In this document: positions 8,618-17,123 of the stretch, one piece after another
Layout: the number at the start of each line of letters is the position of its first letter
How positions within the stretch are numbered: position 1 is the first letter of the stretch
DNA from: Rhizobium sp. ASV20
GTDB taxonomy: Bacteria > Pseudomonadota > Alphaproteobacteria > Rhizobiales > Rhizobiaceae
Assembly: GCF_016429015.1 (NCBI RefSeq)
Contig: NZ_JAELTU010000038.1
Location: 1 to 48,259, forward strand
Direction of reading: 5' to 3'
Length of the DNA: 48,259 nucleotides
Translations under genes and position numbers: made by a program
The notes under the pieces: model-generated
What the model saw: only the letters and a program-made list of their open reading frames with translations
The model's database searches: none
What the model was told of the DNA's origin: nothing

Positions 8618-8844
8618 CTCAATGATTTTCCTAATCTTTCATCACGAACAATTGACGTGGACCTAGGTAATCCCCTGGGGGGGCTTTTTCAATACACGTT
8701 AAATGACAATATCTTGCCGGTTTGAAACGTAATTACGTGCGTTATCGGGTCGGAATTTTTCGGAATGTTGCTATCCACAGCTCAAACGACGCAAACCAAC
8801 GGGAGGTTGGGCCGATATCTCCCGATGTTCCAGCACCGCGTGTT

Positions 8845-9846
8845 CTAGCTGCTTTTGCGCATTCGCCCGCTGTCGCGCTGGGTCGCAGCCGCTGCTGCTG
8901 CCTTTGCCGCTTGCTCTTCCTTCAGAATGAGCTCTTTCGGCTTCTTGCCGATGATTTCCTTGCGGCCCTTCTTGGAGAAGGGTTGCGCGATCTGGGCGAG
9001 GAAGCCCTTGGCGACCTTGCCGGTGATGCCGATATCCGTGGAGGAAGGGCGCGGCGGATTATAAAAGGTGCCGAGGATCTGATCCCAGATCACAAGATTT
9101 TCGCCGTAATTCGTGTTGCCCTCTGAAAGCAGCTTGGAATGATGCCAGCGATGCAGGCGTGGCGTCGAGAATATCCAGTCAAGCGGGCCGGTGCGCATAT
9201 CGACATTGCAGTGCGTGAGCAGGCCAATGGTGGCTGTCACGGCTCCGATCCACAAAAAGACAGGCAGCGGCGCGCCGAGCAGGTAGAGCGGAATCTGGCT
9301 GAGCGCGATCTTGAAGAGCGAGTCGATGATATGGAAGCGACCGGTGTTGATGACCCATAGGCGCTCCACGCTGTGATGCAGCGCATGGAAGCGCCAAAGC
9401 GACAAATGCTCATGGGCGAGGCGATGCGCCATGTAGAGGCCGAATTCGGCGATGACGAGACCCAACGCCACCTGGAATATCATCGGCCACTGGTCCGGCC
9501 AGAAGCGGGAATGATAGCTCAGCACCGGCTGCGCAACGATCGCTACAGCCATGGGGAAGGACGTGCCGATGGCGGCAGCGATCTGTACGCCTCCCTTGCT
9601 CAGCAGCGTATGGGCGATATCGTTGAAGGTTTCGCCATCGCGCTTCTGCCAGGTTCTCTCGTAGGGCATGAGGCGCTCGAACAGCGCAATTACCGCCACG
9701 GTCGAGAGATAGACGACATTGAACCAAAGGAGATGCATGTTCGATTCGAAGGCGAAATAGGCGCCAACCAAACCGCCGCAGAAGATCGCCGGCCATAGAA
9801 GAGCTGAAACAGCAGCGTAAAGACGCGAACTGCTTTGAAATGTCAT
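8845..9846 (-). CDS. Sterol desaturase / fatty acid hydroxylase family membrane protein
   Basis: 333 residues. Di-iron integral-membrane oxygenase. Seen: four to six hydrophobic helices and the family's histidine clusters HRLAHE, HALHHS, HCNVD and HRWHHS, which bind the two irons. Ends in a Lys/Ala-rich cytosolic tail (about residues 300-333). Such enzymes hydroxylate or desaturate lipids, for example sterols, carotenoids, hopanoids, fatty acids or ornithine lipids; the substrate cannot be read from sequence. ATG preceded by GAGG. It lies 227 bases upstream of, and in the same direction as, the E1/KASIII fusion, so a shared lipid pathway is possible but the gap argues for a separate promoter. 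Confidence 0.85.
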   Translation of the reverse strand: MTFQSSSRLYAAVSALLWPAIFCGGLVGAYFAFESNMHLLWFNVVYLSTVAVIALFERLMPYERTWQKRDGETFNDIAHTLLSKGGVQIAAAIGTSFPMAVAIVAQPVLSYHSRFWPDQWPMIFQVALGLVIAEFGLYMAHRLAHEHLSLWRFHALHHSVERLWVINTGRFHIIDSLFKIALSQIPLYLLGAPLPVFLWIGAVTATIGLLTHCNVDMRTGPLDWIFSTPRLHRWHHSKLLSEGNTNYGENLVIWDQILGTFYNPPRPSSTDIGITGKVAKGFLAQIAQPFSKKGRKEIIGKKPKELILKEEQAAKAAAAAATQRDSGRMRKSS

Positions 9847-9983
9847 GCCATCGTCCTCAGATATTGATCATCGAATAATTTTCGCGTGAGCAAGCGCGAT
9901 ATGTAGCGCGATGATTGTGGAGTCGAAAGTGAAATTTTTCCGTCTTCACTGGCGGCCCGCAAAACGTTGAAGGGGATAGCAGC

Positions 9984-10424
9984 ATGCGGATCGAGATTGC
10001 CGGAGATCGGTATTGGGATGCCTGGGCGCGTTTGCGCGCGGAGCTCTGGCCCCATCGTTCGCTCGAATATCACCGCTCCGAGATCGAAGAGATCTGTTCG
10101 GCTGAAGGCAGTGTCGGGTTCGTGGCTATCGATGCTTTGGGCCATTCTGTCGGTTTTGCTGAAGCGACATTGCGGCACGATTACGTCAACGGCTGCGAAA
10201 CCTCGCCAGTCCTGTTTCTTGAAGGCATCTATGTTCGTCGCGAGGATCGACGCAAGGGTGTGGCCGCGGCGCTTTGTCAGGCCGTTGCCGGCTGGGGAAG
10301 GGCAGCCGGCTGTTCCGAATTTGCTTCCGATGCGCTGATCGACAATCTCGAGAGCCATGCATTCCACGCCGCGCTCGGCTTCGTGGAAACCCAGCGCGTT
10401 GTTTATTTTCGCAAACCTGTGTAG
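9984..10424 (+). CDS. GNAT acetyltransferase resembling aminoglycoside 6'-N-acetyltransferase, AAC(6')-I type
   Basis: 146 residues, the normal length for AAC(6')-I. Seen: YWDAWARLRAELWPH near the start, YVNGCETSPVLFLEGIYV, the acetyl-CoA loop RRKGVAAAL, FASDALIDNLESHAFHAALG and the C-terminal GFVETQRVVYFRK. These blocks match, in order, the chromosomal AAC(6') enzymes of Acinetobacter and Enterobacteriaceae as I recall them. The reaction would be acetyl-CoA-dependent acetylation of the 6'-amino group of aminoglycosides. No integron or IS signs surround it, so it looks like a resident gene. Whether it confers resistance, or acts on a native substrate, cannot be told here. Confidence 0.8.
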   Translation: MRIEIAGDRYWDAWARLRAELWPHRSLEYHRSEIEEICSAEGSVGFVAIDALGHSVGFAEATLRHDYVNGCETSPVLFLEGIYVRREDRRKGVAAALCQAVAGWGRAAGCSEFASDALIDNLESHAFHAALGFVETQRVVYFRKPV

Positions 10425-10450
10425 CGAGAACGGCTGCTTAGAGGGCTTGT

Positions 10451-11113
10451 CTACCCAAACGTCAGTTTGGTCTTCTGATTGCCCGCCTCGTCGAAATTCG
10501 CAGGATCGAGCCAGCGCTCATAACCGGCCTTCAGCTTCGGCCAGTCGGTATCGATTATGGCAAACCAGGCCGTGTCCCGGTTCTTGCCCTTGGCGACCAT
10601 ATGCTGACGGAAGATACCTTCGAAGGTGAAGCCGAAACGTTCGGCGGCACGCTTCGACGGCTCGTTGAGATTGTGGCACTTCCATTCGAATCTGCGATAT
10701 CCGAGCGTGTCGAAGACGTAGGATGCGAAGAGATAGAGTGTTTCGGTCGTCACCCGGCTGCGGGCGATCGCTGGCCCCCAGAGAATGCTGCCGATTTCGA
10801 TGACGCCATGCGTGCTGTCGATCCGCATCAATGCCTGCCGGCCTTCGACACGACCGGTTCGCTTGTCGATCGTTACGAAGAACAAAGGATCGGTGCCGGA
10901 GGAGGCTTTCTCAAGCCAGGGTGAAAAGGCTGCATAATCGGCCGGAGCATCTTCGAAGAGATAGCGGAAGCGATCGGCGGCGCCGGGAGCCTGAGCCGAG
11001 GCAAACAGCTCGGCGCCATGTCGTGCCGGATCGAGCGGCTCGATCCTGACATAGCGACCTTCGAGGGTGGTCCGTTCGGGGCGATGCACGCCGCTCCAGT
11101 TGGCAAGATCCAT
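10451..11113 (-). CDS. GNAT acetyltransferase, RimJ/RimL-like
   Basis: 220 residues. Seen: LEGRYVRIEPLDPARH at the start, IGSILWGPAIARSRVTTETL (the position of the acetyl-CoA loop), then FEWKCHNLNEPSKRAAERFGFTFEGIFRQH, the standard C-terminal core of RimJ/RimL-type N-acetyltransferases. ATG preceded by AAAGGA. Converges with the AAC(6')-like gene, leaving 26 bases between stops. A CCAAAC-GTCA-GTTTGG hairpin overlaps its last codons. Substrate unknown: ribosomal protein N-termini or small amines are both known for the family. Confidence 0.85.
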   Translation of the reverse strand: MDLANWSGVHRPERTTLEGRYVRIEPLDPARHGAELFASAQAPGAADRFRYLFEDAPADYAAFSPWLEKASSGTDPLFFVTIDKRTGRVEGRQALMRIDSTHGVIEIGSILWGPAIARSRVTTETLYLFASYVFDTLGYRRFEWKCHNLNEPSKRAAERFGFTFEGIFRQHMVAKGKNRDTAWFAIIDTDWPKLKAGYERWLDPANFDEAGNQKTKLTFG

Positions 11114-11142
11114 ATTAACGTCCTTTGGTCTTCGAATGCAGG

Positions 11143-11826
11143 TCAGCGAATTCGGCCCGATGCTATCAGGTCTGCCAGCGCTTGTGGTAGCTCAATATTG
11201 CCGGGCATGCCGGGGGCAGCTTCCGGCGTTGCCAGATGGCTTGCTATCGGTAATACGCCGGCCCAGACCGGGTAGCTTGCCTCGTCGATGTCGCCTGGCG
11301 GAGCGTTGCGGATCTTGGCGGTGGCTTCGTCGATTTTCATTCGCAGCACCGACGTCGCCTTGACCTCCTGCGTGGTCATCGGTCGCAGGCTCTCCCACCG
11401 CCCGGGAAACAGATCCTCGATGAGTTGGCGCAGAGCATGGTTCTTTTCATCGGGATCGTCGACCAGTCGAGCCGTTCCGAAGACCATCGCCGAACGATAG
11501 TTGACCGAATGATTGAAGGCAGAGCGGGCAAGCACATAGCCGTCCATGATGCTGCAGGTCAGGCAGACTGACATGTCCTCGGCAGCGCGCAGGAAGCGGC
11601 TGGCGGAGGAGCCGTGCCAGTAGACATAATCGCCTTCGCGCCAATGCAAGGTCGGCGTCACATAGGGGGCGCCGTTGATGACATATCCGACATGACAGAG
11701 GGGTGAGGCGTCTAGAATGGCATGCACGTCGGCGCGCGCATGCGTGCCGCGTTTCGGGCTGCGCCGCACACGAGTCCGTTCTGTGGTGGGGTAGTCCGCT
11801 GACGATGGTGGCAGGTGATCGCTCAT
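11143..11826 (-). CDS. Pyridoxamine 5'-phosphate oxidase family flavoprotein
   Basis: 227 residues from the ATG at 11826, chosen because GGAGAAG lies at ribosome-site distance; an ATG at 11895 gives an unlikely extension. Seen: split-barrel FMN-binding fold with HVGYVINGAPYVTPTLHWRE, YVYWHGSSASRFLRA and MVFGTARLVDDPDEK. This is the PNPOx-like group often annotated as putative flavin-nucleotide-binding proteins, not canonical PdxH. It is divergent from a MocR regulator that itself binds pyridoxal phosphate, so the regulator probably controls it and the function may touch vitamin B6, though this is inference. Confidence 0.85.
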   Translation of the reverse strand: MSDHLPPSSADYPTTERTRVRRSPKRGTHARADVHAILDASPLCHVGYVINGAPYVTPTLHWREGDYVYWHGSSASRFLRAAEDMSVCLTCSIMDGYVLARSAFNHSVNYRSAMVFGTARLVDDPDEKNHALRQLIEDLFPGRWESLRPMTTQEVKATSVLRMKIDEATAKIRNAPPGDIDEASYPVWAGVLPIASHLATPEAAPGMPGNIELPQALADLIASGRIR

Positions 11827-11883
11827 GGCTTCTTCTCCGTTGTGCCATTGATCTCTGTCAGCAAAGAGGTATGATATATATAG

Positions 11884-11912
11884 CCAGTTCTTCAATTTTT
11901 AGCAGACCAGTT
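11884..11912. promoter_or_regulatory. Candidate MocR operator: direct repeat CCAGTT
   Basis: CCAGTT occurs at 11884-11889 and 11907-11912, 23 bases apart, in the 94-base gap between the divergent PNPOx-like and MocR genes. Direct repeats about two helical turns apart are typical for MocR regulators. The AT-rich run TATGATATATATAG (11870-11883) next to it could hold a -10 box. Confidence 0.4.
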
Positions 11913-11920
11913 GAGGTCTC

Positions 11921-13345
11921 ATGGTGTCCGTGGTGCAATGGGCCGATATCGACCGCTCCGCGGGCGATCTGGAGGGGCAAGTCTATCGCGTGGTGCGCGA
12001 TCGCATCCTGCACGGCCAAATGACGGCGGGACAGCGCTTGCCTTCAACGCGGGCGCTGGCGATTGCCCTCAGCGTCGCGCGTTCGACCGTCGTCAGTGCC
12101 TATGACCGCTTGAAGGCGGAAGGCTATCTGCAGTCGACGACAGGGGCCGCGACCCGGGTCTCGGCGTTTCCATCACCGTTGCTGGGGCAATCCGTGGCGC
12201 TCAGGTCCAAGCTGCCTCAGACCACGGAATTCGCCACCGGTGGATTGTTCGAACCGGGGGTTCCCGATGTTGAGGCGTTTCCCCATGCGGCCTGGGCACG
12301 CTATCTCGGCGCGCGCGGTCGTTCGTTGCGGGTGCACGATCTTGGCTACGGCGCGCATGGCGGCATCCGCGAGCTGCGGGAGGCGATCCTCGACCATATC
12401 GCAACGACCCGCGGCGTGATTGCGAGGCCCGAACAGGTGGTGATCGTGCCGACTACAGGTGCGGCGATCAATCTGCTGACCAGCATCCTGCTTTGGGCGG
12501 AGCATCCCAATGACGGCGTCGTCTGGATAGAGGATCCGGGCTATGCCACGGCCCACGCATTGTTCCGCATGGCAGGTGCGACGCTGGTGCCTGTTCCTTG
12601 CGACGCCGAGGGTATCGACATCGGGCGTGCGGTCGGGCCACCGCCACGGCTTATCTACGTCACGCCATCGCACCAATATCCGACCGGCGCGACGATGGGC
12701 CTTTCCCGCCGCCTTGCGCTGCTCGAGTTTGCGCGCAGCAGAGGTGCTATCGTGATCGAGGACGATTACGATAGCGAATTCCAATATGAGTCTCGACCGA
12801 TTGCTGCGTTGCAGGGGATCGACCGCGGTGAAGTCGTCGCCTATGTCGGCACGTTTTCCAAAACCCTCGCGCCGGGGCTGCGTGTCGCCTATGCCGTGGT
12901 GCCTTCAAGGCTGGTGGCGTCCGTCGAGGCGGCGCAGCGGCTGAGAGGCGCGATCGTGCCGGTCCATATTCAGGCGGCGCTTGCCGACTTTATCCGCGAG
13001 GGACGTTTTCGCGCCCATCTACGCCGTATGAATAGCGTCTATGCCGAACGCATGGCCGCTTCCGTTGCCGCCCTCAACAGTCATTGCGGCGAGTGGCTTT
13101 GCATCGGCGCAGGGTCGGGAGGGCTGCAGCTGGCAAGCTGGTTCCGGGATGAAACTGTCGATGACATCGCGGCGATGCGCAGCGTCAATGCTCACGGCTT
13201 TGCGCTGCGTGCGATGTCGTCGCTGCATCTGGGGCCGGCGCGGCCTGGTCTGCTGTTCGGCATCGCCCGAATGGATGCCGAGGGGGCGGATGCGGCGGCG
13301 GTGAGAATCGCACATGCGCTGGCGACGTCATCCGTCAGCGGCTGA
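11921..13345 (+). CDS. MocR/PdxR-type transcriptional regulator (GntR wHTH plus aminotransferase fold)
   Basis: 474 residues. N-terminal winged helix (about 18-85: LPSTRALAIALSVARSTVVSAYDRL) fused to a class I aminotransferase-like domain (about 120-470). Seen: IEDPGY, IVIEDDYDSEF and the pyridoxal-phosphate lysine Lys314 in YVGTFSKTLAPGLR. Members sense PLP or amino compounds and mostly regulate a divergent neighbour, here the PNPOx-like gene. TGAGG precedes the ATG. Its end overlaps by 11 bases the end of the convergent AraC gene. Confidence 0.9.
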   Translation: MVSVVQWADIDRSAGDLEGQVYRVVRDRILHGQMTAGQRLPSTRALAIALSVARSTVVSAYDRLKAEGYLQSTTGAATRVSAFPSPLLGQSVALRSKLPQTTEFATGGLFEPGVPDVEAFPHAAWARYLGARGRSLRVHDLGYGAHGGIRELREAILDHIATTRGVIARPEQVVIVPTTGAAINLLTSILLWAEHPNDGVVWIEDPGYATAHALFRMAGATLVPVPCDAEGIDIGRAVGPPPRLIYVTPSHQYPTGATMGLSRRLALLEFARSRGAIVIEDDYDSEFQYESRPIAALQGIDRGEVVAYVGTFSKTLAPGLRVAYAVVPSRLVASVEAAQRLRGAIVPVHIQAALADFIREGRFRAHLRRMNSVYAERMAASVAALNSHCGEWLCIGAGSGGLQLASWFRDETVDDIAAMRSVNAHGFALRAMSSLHLGPARPGLLFGIARMDAEGADAAAVRIAHALATSSVSG

Positions 13346-14198
13346 CGAACATCGCCCTGTATTCGCGCGGCGTCATGCCTTTCAGCGCCTTGAACTGCCT
13401 ATTGAAGTTGGCGAGCGAGGCATAGCCGGCGGCATCGCTGATGTGATGAATGGCTTGCTCCGTGGAGGAGAGGCGGGCACAGGCGTCGCCGATGCGCATG
13501 CGCATCAGATAGTCGGAAATGGCCACGCCAGTGTGGCGCCGGAACATGCGGTGCAGGCCGGAGACACTGAGCGCGGCGATATCCGCCAGCTCGCCAAGGC
13601 TGATCGCACGGGCATAGTGAAGATGCATATGCGTCAGCACGCGGTCGATGCGTTCGCGGCTTTCCCTGGCGTCCGGTGCTTGGGCTGGCGTGCTGGCGAG
13701 CGGCATTGCCTGCCGGTCCTCTGCCACCGTGACGAGAATACCGAGCAACGACAGCAGGCGTTCGACCGGCGGTTTTTCGAAGATCGTCTCGAAGGCTGGC
13801 CGCACGGCTGCCGCCGCATCATTCGAAAAATGAAGGCCGTTATCGCCACGCCGCAGCATTGCCTCGATGGGTCGAAATTCCACGGCTCCGCCCGTTATCT
13901 GTAGCAGCCAATCGCGATGGAACCAGAGCACGAGCGCGATGTGCGGCTTCTTCTCCTCGATCTTGGCGCGCGAGGCCCAGCTGTGCGGCAGGTTGGGGCC
14001 GACCAGCACGAGATCGCCGTCGTCATAGTCGCCACTGTGATCGCCGATGAAACGCTGGCCGATCGAGTTCAACGTCAGCGTCAGTTCGAATTCCGGATGA
14101 TGATGCCACTGGAAAGGAATGCAATCGTCCAGCCTGCGGTTCAGCATGCTCCACGATGCTTCGGGTGGGCGAGACAGGACTTCGAGATAGGGCCTCAT
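13335..14198 (-). CDS. AraC-family regulator with N-terminal cupin domain
   Basis: 287 residues. N-terminal cupin (about 20-110: WHHHPEFELTLTLNSIGQRFIG, DLVLVGPNLPHSW) for ligand sensing, C-terminal double HTH (about 185-287: SLGELADIAALSVSGLHRMFRRHTG and ISDAAGYASLANFNRQFKALKGMTP). It diverges from the phytanoyl-CoA dioxygenase gene 132 bases away, its likely target. Converges with and slightly overlaps the MocR gene. Confidence 0.9.
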   Translation of the reverse strand: MRPYLEVLSRPPEASWSMLNRRLDDCIPFQWHHHPEFELTLTLNSIGQRFIGDHSGDYDDGDLVLVGPNLPHSWASRAKIEEKKPHIALVLWFHRDWLLQITGGAVEFRPIEAMLRRGDNGLHFSNDAAAAVRPAFETIFEKPPVERLLSLLGILVTVAEDRQAMPLASTPAQAPDARESRERIDRVLTHMHLHYARAISLGELADIAALSVSGLHRMFRRHTGVAISDYLMRMRIGDACARLSSTEQAIHHISDAAGYASLANFNRQFKALKGMTPREYRAMFVSR

Positions 14199-14330
14199 AG
14201 CGCGTCCATAGAATAGCGAAGGCCAGAATAGTATCAGAATTGGCCATGGCCGGGCAACATCATGCCAGCGAACGCGGCTAGAACATTTGCGTCACCCGAA
14301 ATCAAAGGGGTAGCCAGATGGAGGAAACAG

Positions 14331-15266
14331 ATGCAGCCAGCCTTGAAAAGAGATGCTCACCCGACCGCTTCCGCAGTCACGACGCAACTGAAGGATATCC
14401 AGAAGACATTGCCGCTCAGGGTGTTGTCGAAGGACGACTGGCAGCATTGGATCACCAAGGGCTATGTGATTGTTCGCCAGGCTGTGCCGCAGGCGAATGT
14501 CGAACGGCTTGTCGAACTTCTCTGGCGTTTTGACGAGAAGGATCCGAGCGACCCTTCGACCTGGTATGCGCCACAGCGGCGCGAGCACAAGATGAAAGAA
14601 CTCAACAATACCGGCATGCTGGAGATCTACAATCACCAGTATCTTTGGGACAACCGCATGGAAAAGCGCATCTACGATGTCTTCGTCGACATCTGGGATC
14701 GCGAGGATCTCTGGGTCACCATCGATCGCGCCAATCTCAATCCGCCGAAGAAAGTGAAGGGCAATCCGAACGGCTTCATTCATTGGGATGTCGACACCTC
14801 GATCCGTCCGATGCCCATCGGTGTTCAGGCCGTCCTGAGTCTCAAGAAGCAGGATGGCGACGTTGGTGGCTTCCAGTGCGTGCCGGAGCTCTTCGAGCAT
14901 TTCGATCGATGGGAAAAGACACAGCCTGAGGATCGCGATCCGATGCATCCCGACATGACCGGCCTGTCGGTCGTCAATATCGACATGGAACCGGGCGATC
15001 TGATGATCTTCAACTCGCTGCTCGCGCATGGTGTCCGTCCGAACCATTCCGACAACCGCGTTCGCATGGCGCAATACATCTCCATGCATCCGGCAGAATA
15101 CGATAATGTCGCTGAACGCGAGGAACGTATCCGCCTTTGGCGGGAACTGGACTCCCCGAAGCGCGACGCCTTTCCCGGCGATCCCCGCGAATGGGAAAAG
15201 CACAATGCGACGACAGCGAAGCTGACGCCGCTCGGCGAGAAGCTGCTGGGCCTCAAGGCCTGGTAA
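14331..15266 (+). CDS. Phytanoyl-CoA dioxygenase (PhyH) family protein
   Basis: 311 residues from the ATG at 14331, which is preceded by GGAGG at ideal distance; the frame opens earlier (14262) without a ribosome site. Fe(II)/2-oxoglutarate oxygenase. Seen: WITKGYVIVRQAV near the start, the HxD iron motif in GFIHWDVD, MEPGDLMIFNSLLAHGVRPN with the distal His, and a nearby Arg for 2-oxoglutarate. PhyH relatives in bacteria hydroxylate diverse small molecules; the substrate is unknown. Probably controlled by the divergent AraC regulator. Confidence 0.88.
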   Translation: MQPALKRDAHPTASAVTTQLKDIQKTLPLRVLSKDDWQHWITKGYVIVRQAVPQANVERLVELLWRFDEKDPSDPSTWYAPQRREHKMKELNNTGMLEIYNHQYLWDNRMEKRIYDVFVDIWDREDLWVTIDRANLNPPKKVKGNPNGFIHWDVDTSIRPMPIGVQAVLSLKKQDGDVGGFQCVPELFEHFDRWEKTQPEDRDPMHPDMTGLSVVNIDMEPGDLMIFNSLLAHGVRPNHSDNRVRMAQYISMHPAEYDNVAEREERIRLWRELDSPKRDAFPGDPREWEKHNATTAKLTPLGEKLLGLKAW

Positions 15267-15294
15267 GCGGCTGAAGATCGAGTTCTTGAAAAAT

Positions 15295-15322
15295 ATCGAG
15301 CGGCCTTGAGCCGCTCGATTTG
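15295..15322. terminator. Rho-independent terminator after the PhyH gene
   Basis: Perfect 10-bp stem ATCGAGCGGC (15295-15304) and GCCGCTCGAT (15310-15319) with a 5-base loop and TTTG after it. It lies between convergent genes and may serve both. Confidence 0.8.
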
Positions 15323-15341
15323 TTGATGGGATGCGACGTCG

Positions 15342-15923
15342 TCAGATTTCATTCCAGCGGCGGATGACCGGCTCGGTCAGATCATGCTCATAGCCAAGCA
15401 CGCTGATGCTTGTGGTATCGAGAACAAGATGCGCACCGCCTTCCGGTGGCAGACCGACCCAGCGGGCGGCGAAGACGCGCAGGAAATGGGCGCTCGAGAA
15501 GATCAGCACCGGGCCGTTGATGGCCCGAAGCTCGCTGATGATCCTGTCGGCGCGTGCGCCGACATCGGCCGCTGCCTCGCCATTCGGGCAACCATCGCGA
15601 AAGACCTGCCAGCCCGGGCGCTCCGCAAGGATTGCCTTGGTGGTGATGCCCTCATAGGCGCCGTAGTCCCATTCCGCGAGATCGTCCTTGACGATGCGCC
15701 GGTCGCCGAAGCCGGCGAGCGCGCAGGTGTTTTGCGCGCGCTGGGACGGGCTTGACCAGACGGCGGCGAAATCGATTGATGGCAGGCGGCCGGCCACCTT
15801 GCGGGCGGCGTCTTCGCCGGCGGCGGTCAATGGAATATCCGTGCGCCCGGTATGCCGGCCGGAAAGGCTCCATTCCGTCTGTCCGTGCCGTACCAGGTAG
15901 ACTTCGGGATAGGCGCTGCTCAT
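15342..15923 (-). CDS. Histidine phosphatase (phosphoglycerate mutase-like) protein
   Basis: 193 residues. Seen: catalytic LVRHGQTEWSLSGRHTGRTD with the RHG phospho-His, SSPSQRAQNT, a central acidic WDYGAYEG and the second active-site His in FSSAHFLRVFAARW (the family usually has GH here; this protein has AH). This is the GpmB/CobC-like branch; the real substrate is uncertain. ATG preceded by AAAGGAG. Single gene, convergent with the PhyH gene. Confidence 0.88.
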   Translation of the reverse strand: MSSAYPEVYLVRHGQTEWSLSGRHTGRTDIPLTAAGEDAARKVAGRLPSIDFAAVWSSPSQRAQNTCALAGFGDRRIVKDDLAEWDYGAYEGITTKAILAERPGWQVFRDGCPNGEAAADVGARADRIISELRAINGPVLIFSSAHFLRVFAARWVGLPPEGGAHLVLDTTSISVLGYEHDLTEPVIRRWNEI

Positions 15924-16054
15924 GCCGGTTCTCCTTTGCGCTTGGCGTGCCGAATTCTTCGCATCTGCGAAGAGTTCTGTCGAGAGTTAAGGTTCTTCGA
16001 CAGGTATCGTGACAACCCCCTGCAAATCCAAGCCCTTGCAGAGGATTGTGAATC

Positions 16055-16261
16055 TCATCGTTTCACGGCGCGACGGACGCTGTAAAGCAGGATGGCGAGG
16101 CACCCGACCAGCAGCAGAAGCCCGCCAGCAAGCGGCGGCATGGCGAGAAACTCCACCGCGCCGACAATGACGAGGATGAGGATGAGGCAGAGGGTGGCAA
16201 GGCTGCCGTCATCGATGAACATGCCGATCAGCTCGGACAGGGCGATACGCAGGACGGTCAT
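16055..16261 (-). CDS. Small two-helix membrane protein
   Basis: 68 residues starting MTVLRIALSELIGMFIDDGS. Two hydrophobic segments (about 20-39 and 43-60) and a basic C-terminus. Its ATG overlaps the stop of the upstream COG4280-like gene as ATGA, which decides the start and implies coupling. No family recognised; probably a partner subunit of the upstream membrane protein. Confidence 0.7.
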   Translation of the reverse strand: MTVLRIALSELIGMFIDDGSLATLCLILILVIVGAVEFLAMPPLAGGLLLLVGCLAILLYSVRRAVKR

Positions 16262-17004
16262 TGGGCTGCCTTTACGGTGGAATTGCCGCGCATGGCGCGG
16301 ATGATGGCGTAGGAGGCGAGGGAGACGATCGCGAATATGGCGATCAAGGCGAGATCCTCTCCCGGCCAATGTGCACCGATGCCTTCGCCGGTCCAGAAAA
16401 TGCCGAAGCTGGTGAGCATGAGGCCGACGACGAATTTGAGGGTATTTTCCGGCACGGTGGCGAGCGGCCGATGAACCAGAAGCCCTATCATCATCACGAG
16501 TACGAAGGCGGCGAGCGCGCCGAGGCCGGCATAGAGCGTGAGCCCATGCGCCCCGCCGACAGCGATGACGATGAAGACCACCTCCACGCCCTCCAGCAGT
16601 ACCGCTTTGAACGCGGCGAGACCGGCGAGATAATCGGCGCGGCGATCGGTGGACTGTGCCTGCAATGCCGCCGTCTCCTTGGAGAAGGCCGCCTGCTCGT
16701 CATGCAGGGCGATGACGCCGAGCGAACGAAGGATCGCCTTGCGCAGCCAGCGCATGCCGAAGAGGATCAGCAGAACGCCGACGACCAACTGCAATATTTC
16801 GATCGGTATCAGCGCAAGCAGTGGCCCGAAGATCAGGACGAGCGCCGCCAGCACGGCCAGCGCAAGTGCTGCGCCTGTCAGCGCCGGACGCCAGCTACGG
16901 GTGACGCCGACTGCGAGAACGATGGTGAAGGCTTCGACGACCTCGACGAACGAGCCGAGAAAGGATGCCGTCACCGTGGATAGAATGGGTGTGAGGCTGT
17001 TCAT
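16258..17004 (-). CDS. COG4280-type polytopic membrane protein (putative transporter)
   Basis: 248 residues, six or seven hydrophobic helices. Internal duplication is visible: FVEVVEAFTIVLAVG near the N-terminus and LLEGVEVVFIVIAVG in the middle, each with a glutamate pair inside a helix. This pattern recalls the two-repeat E-x-x-x architectures of cation/proton exchangers. A charged cytosolic loop (about 105-135) separates the halves. Substrate unknown; a metal-ion role is inference only. Followed by an overlapping 68-residue membrane protein. Confidence 0.65.
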   Translation of the reverse strand: MNSLTPILSTVTASFLGSFVEVVEAFTIVLAVGVTRSWRPALTGAALALAVLAALVLIFGPLLALIPIEILQLVVGVLLILFGMRWLRKAILRSLGVIALHDEQAAFSKETAALQAQSTDRRADYLAGLAAFKAVLLEGVEVVFIVIAVGGAHGLTLYAGLGALAAFVLVMMIGLLVHRPLATVPENTLKFVVGLMLTSFGIFWTGEGIGAHWPGEDLALIAIFAIVSLASYAIIRAMRGNSTVKAAQ

Positions 17005-17123
17005 GAGTTGATTCCCGAATGACGTTTAGGGCTTTGAATTGTCATGTGATTTAGCGGGCAATTTTCTTGAGTGCCAGATGAGCTTGCAAGAACGACGCTC
17101 CTGAGCGCCGAGCGGCTTGTCGT

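Noticed and set aside
9843..10367. Minus-strand open frame covering the AAC(6')-like gene
   Set aside because: The plus-strand frame matches AAC(6') over its whole length; the other is random.
14292..15203. Minus-strand open frame of 303 codons
   Set aside because: Shadow of the PhyH gene, which has motifs and a strong ribosome site on the plus strand.
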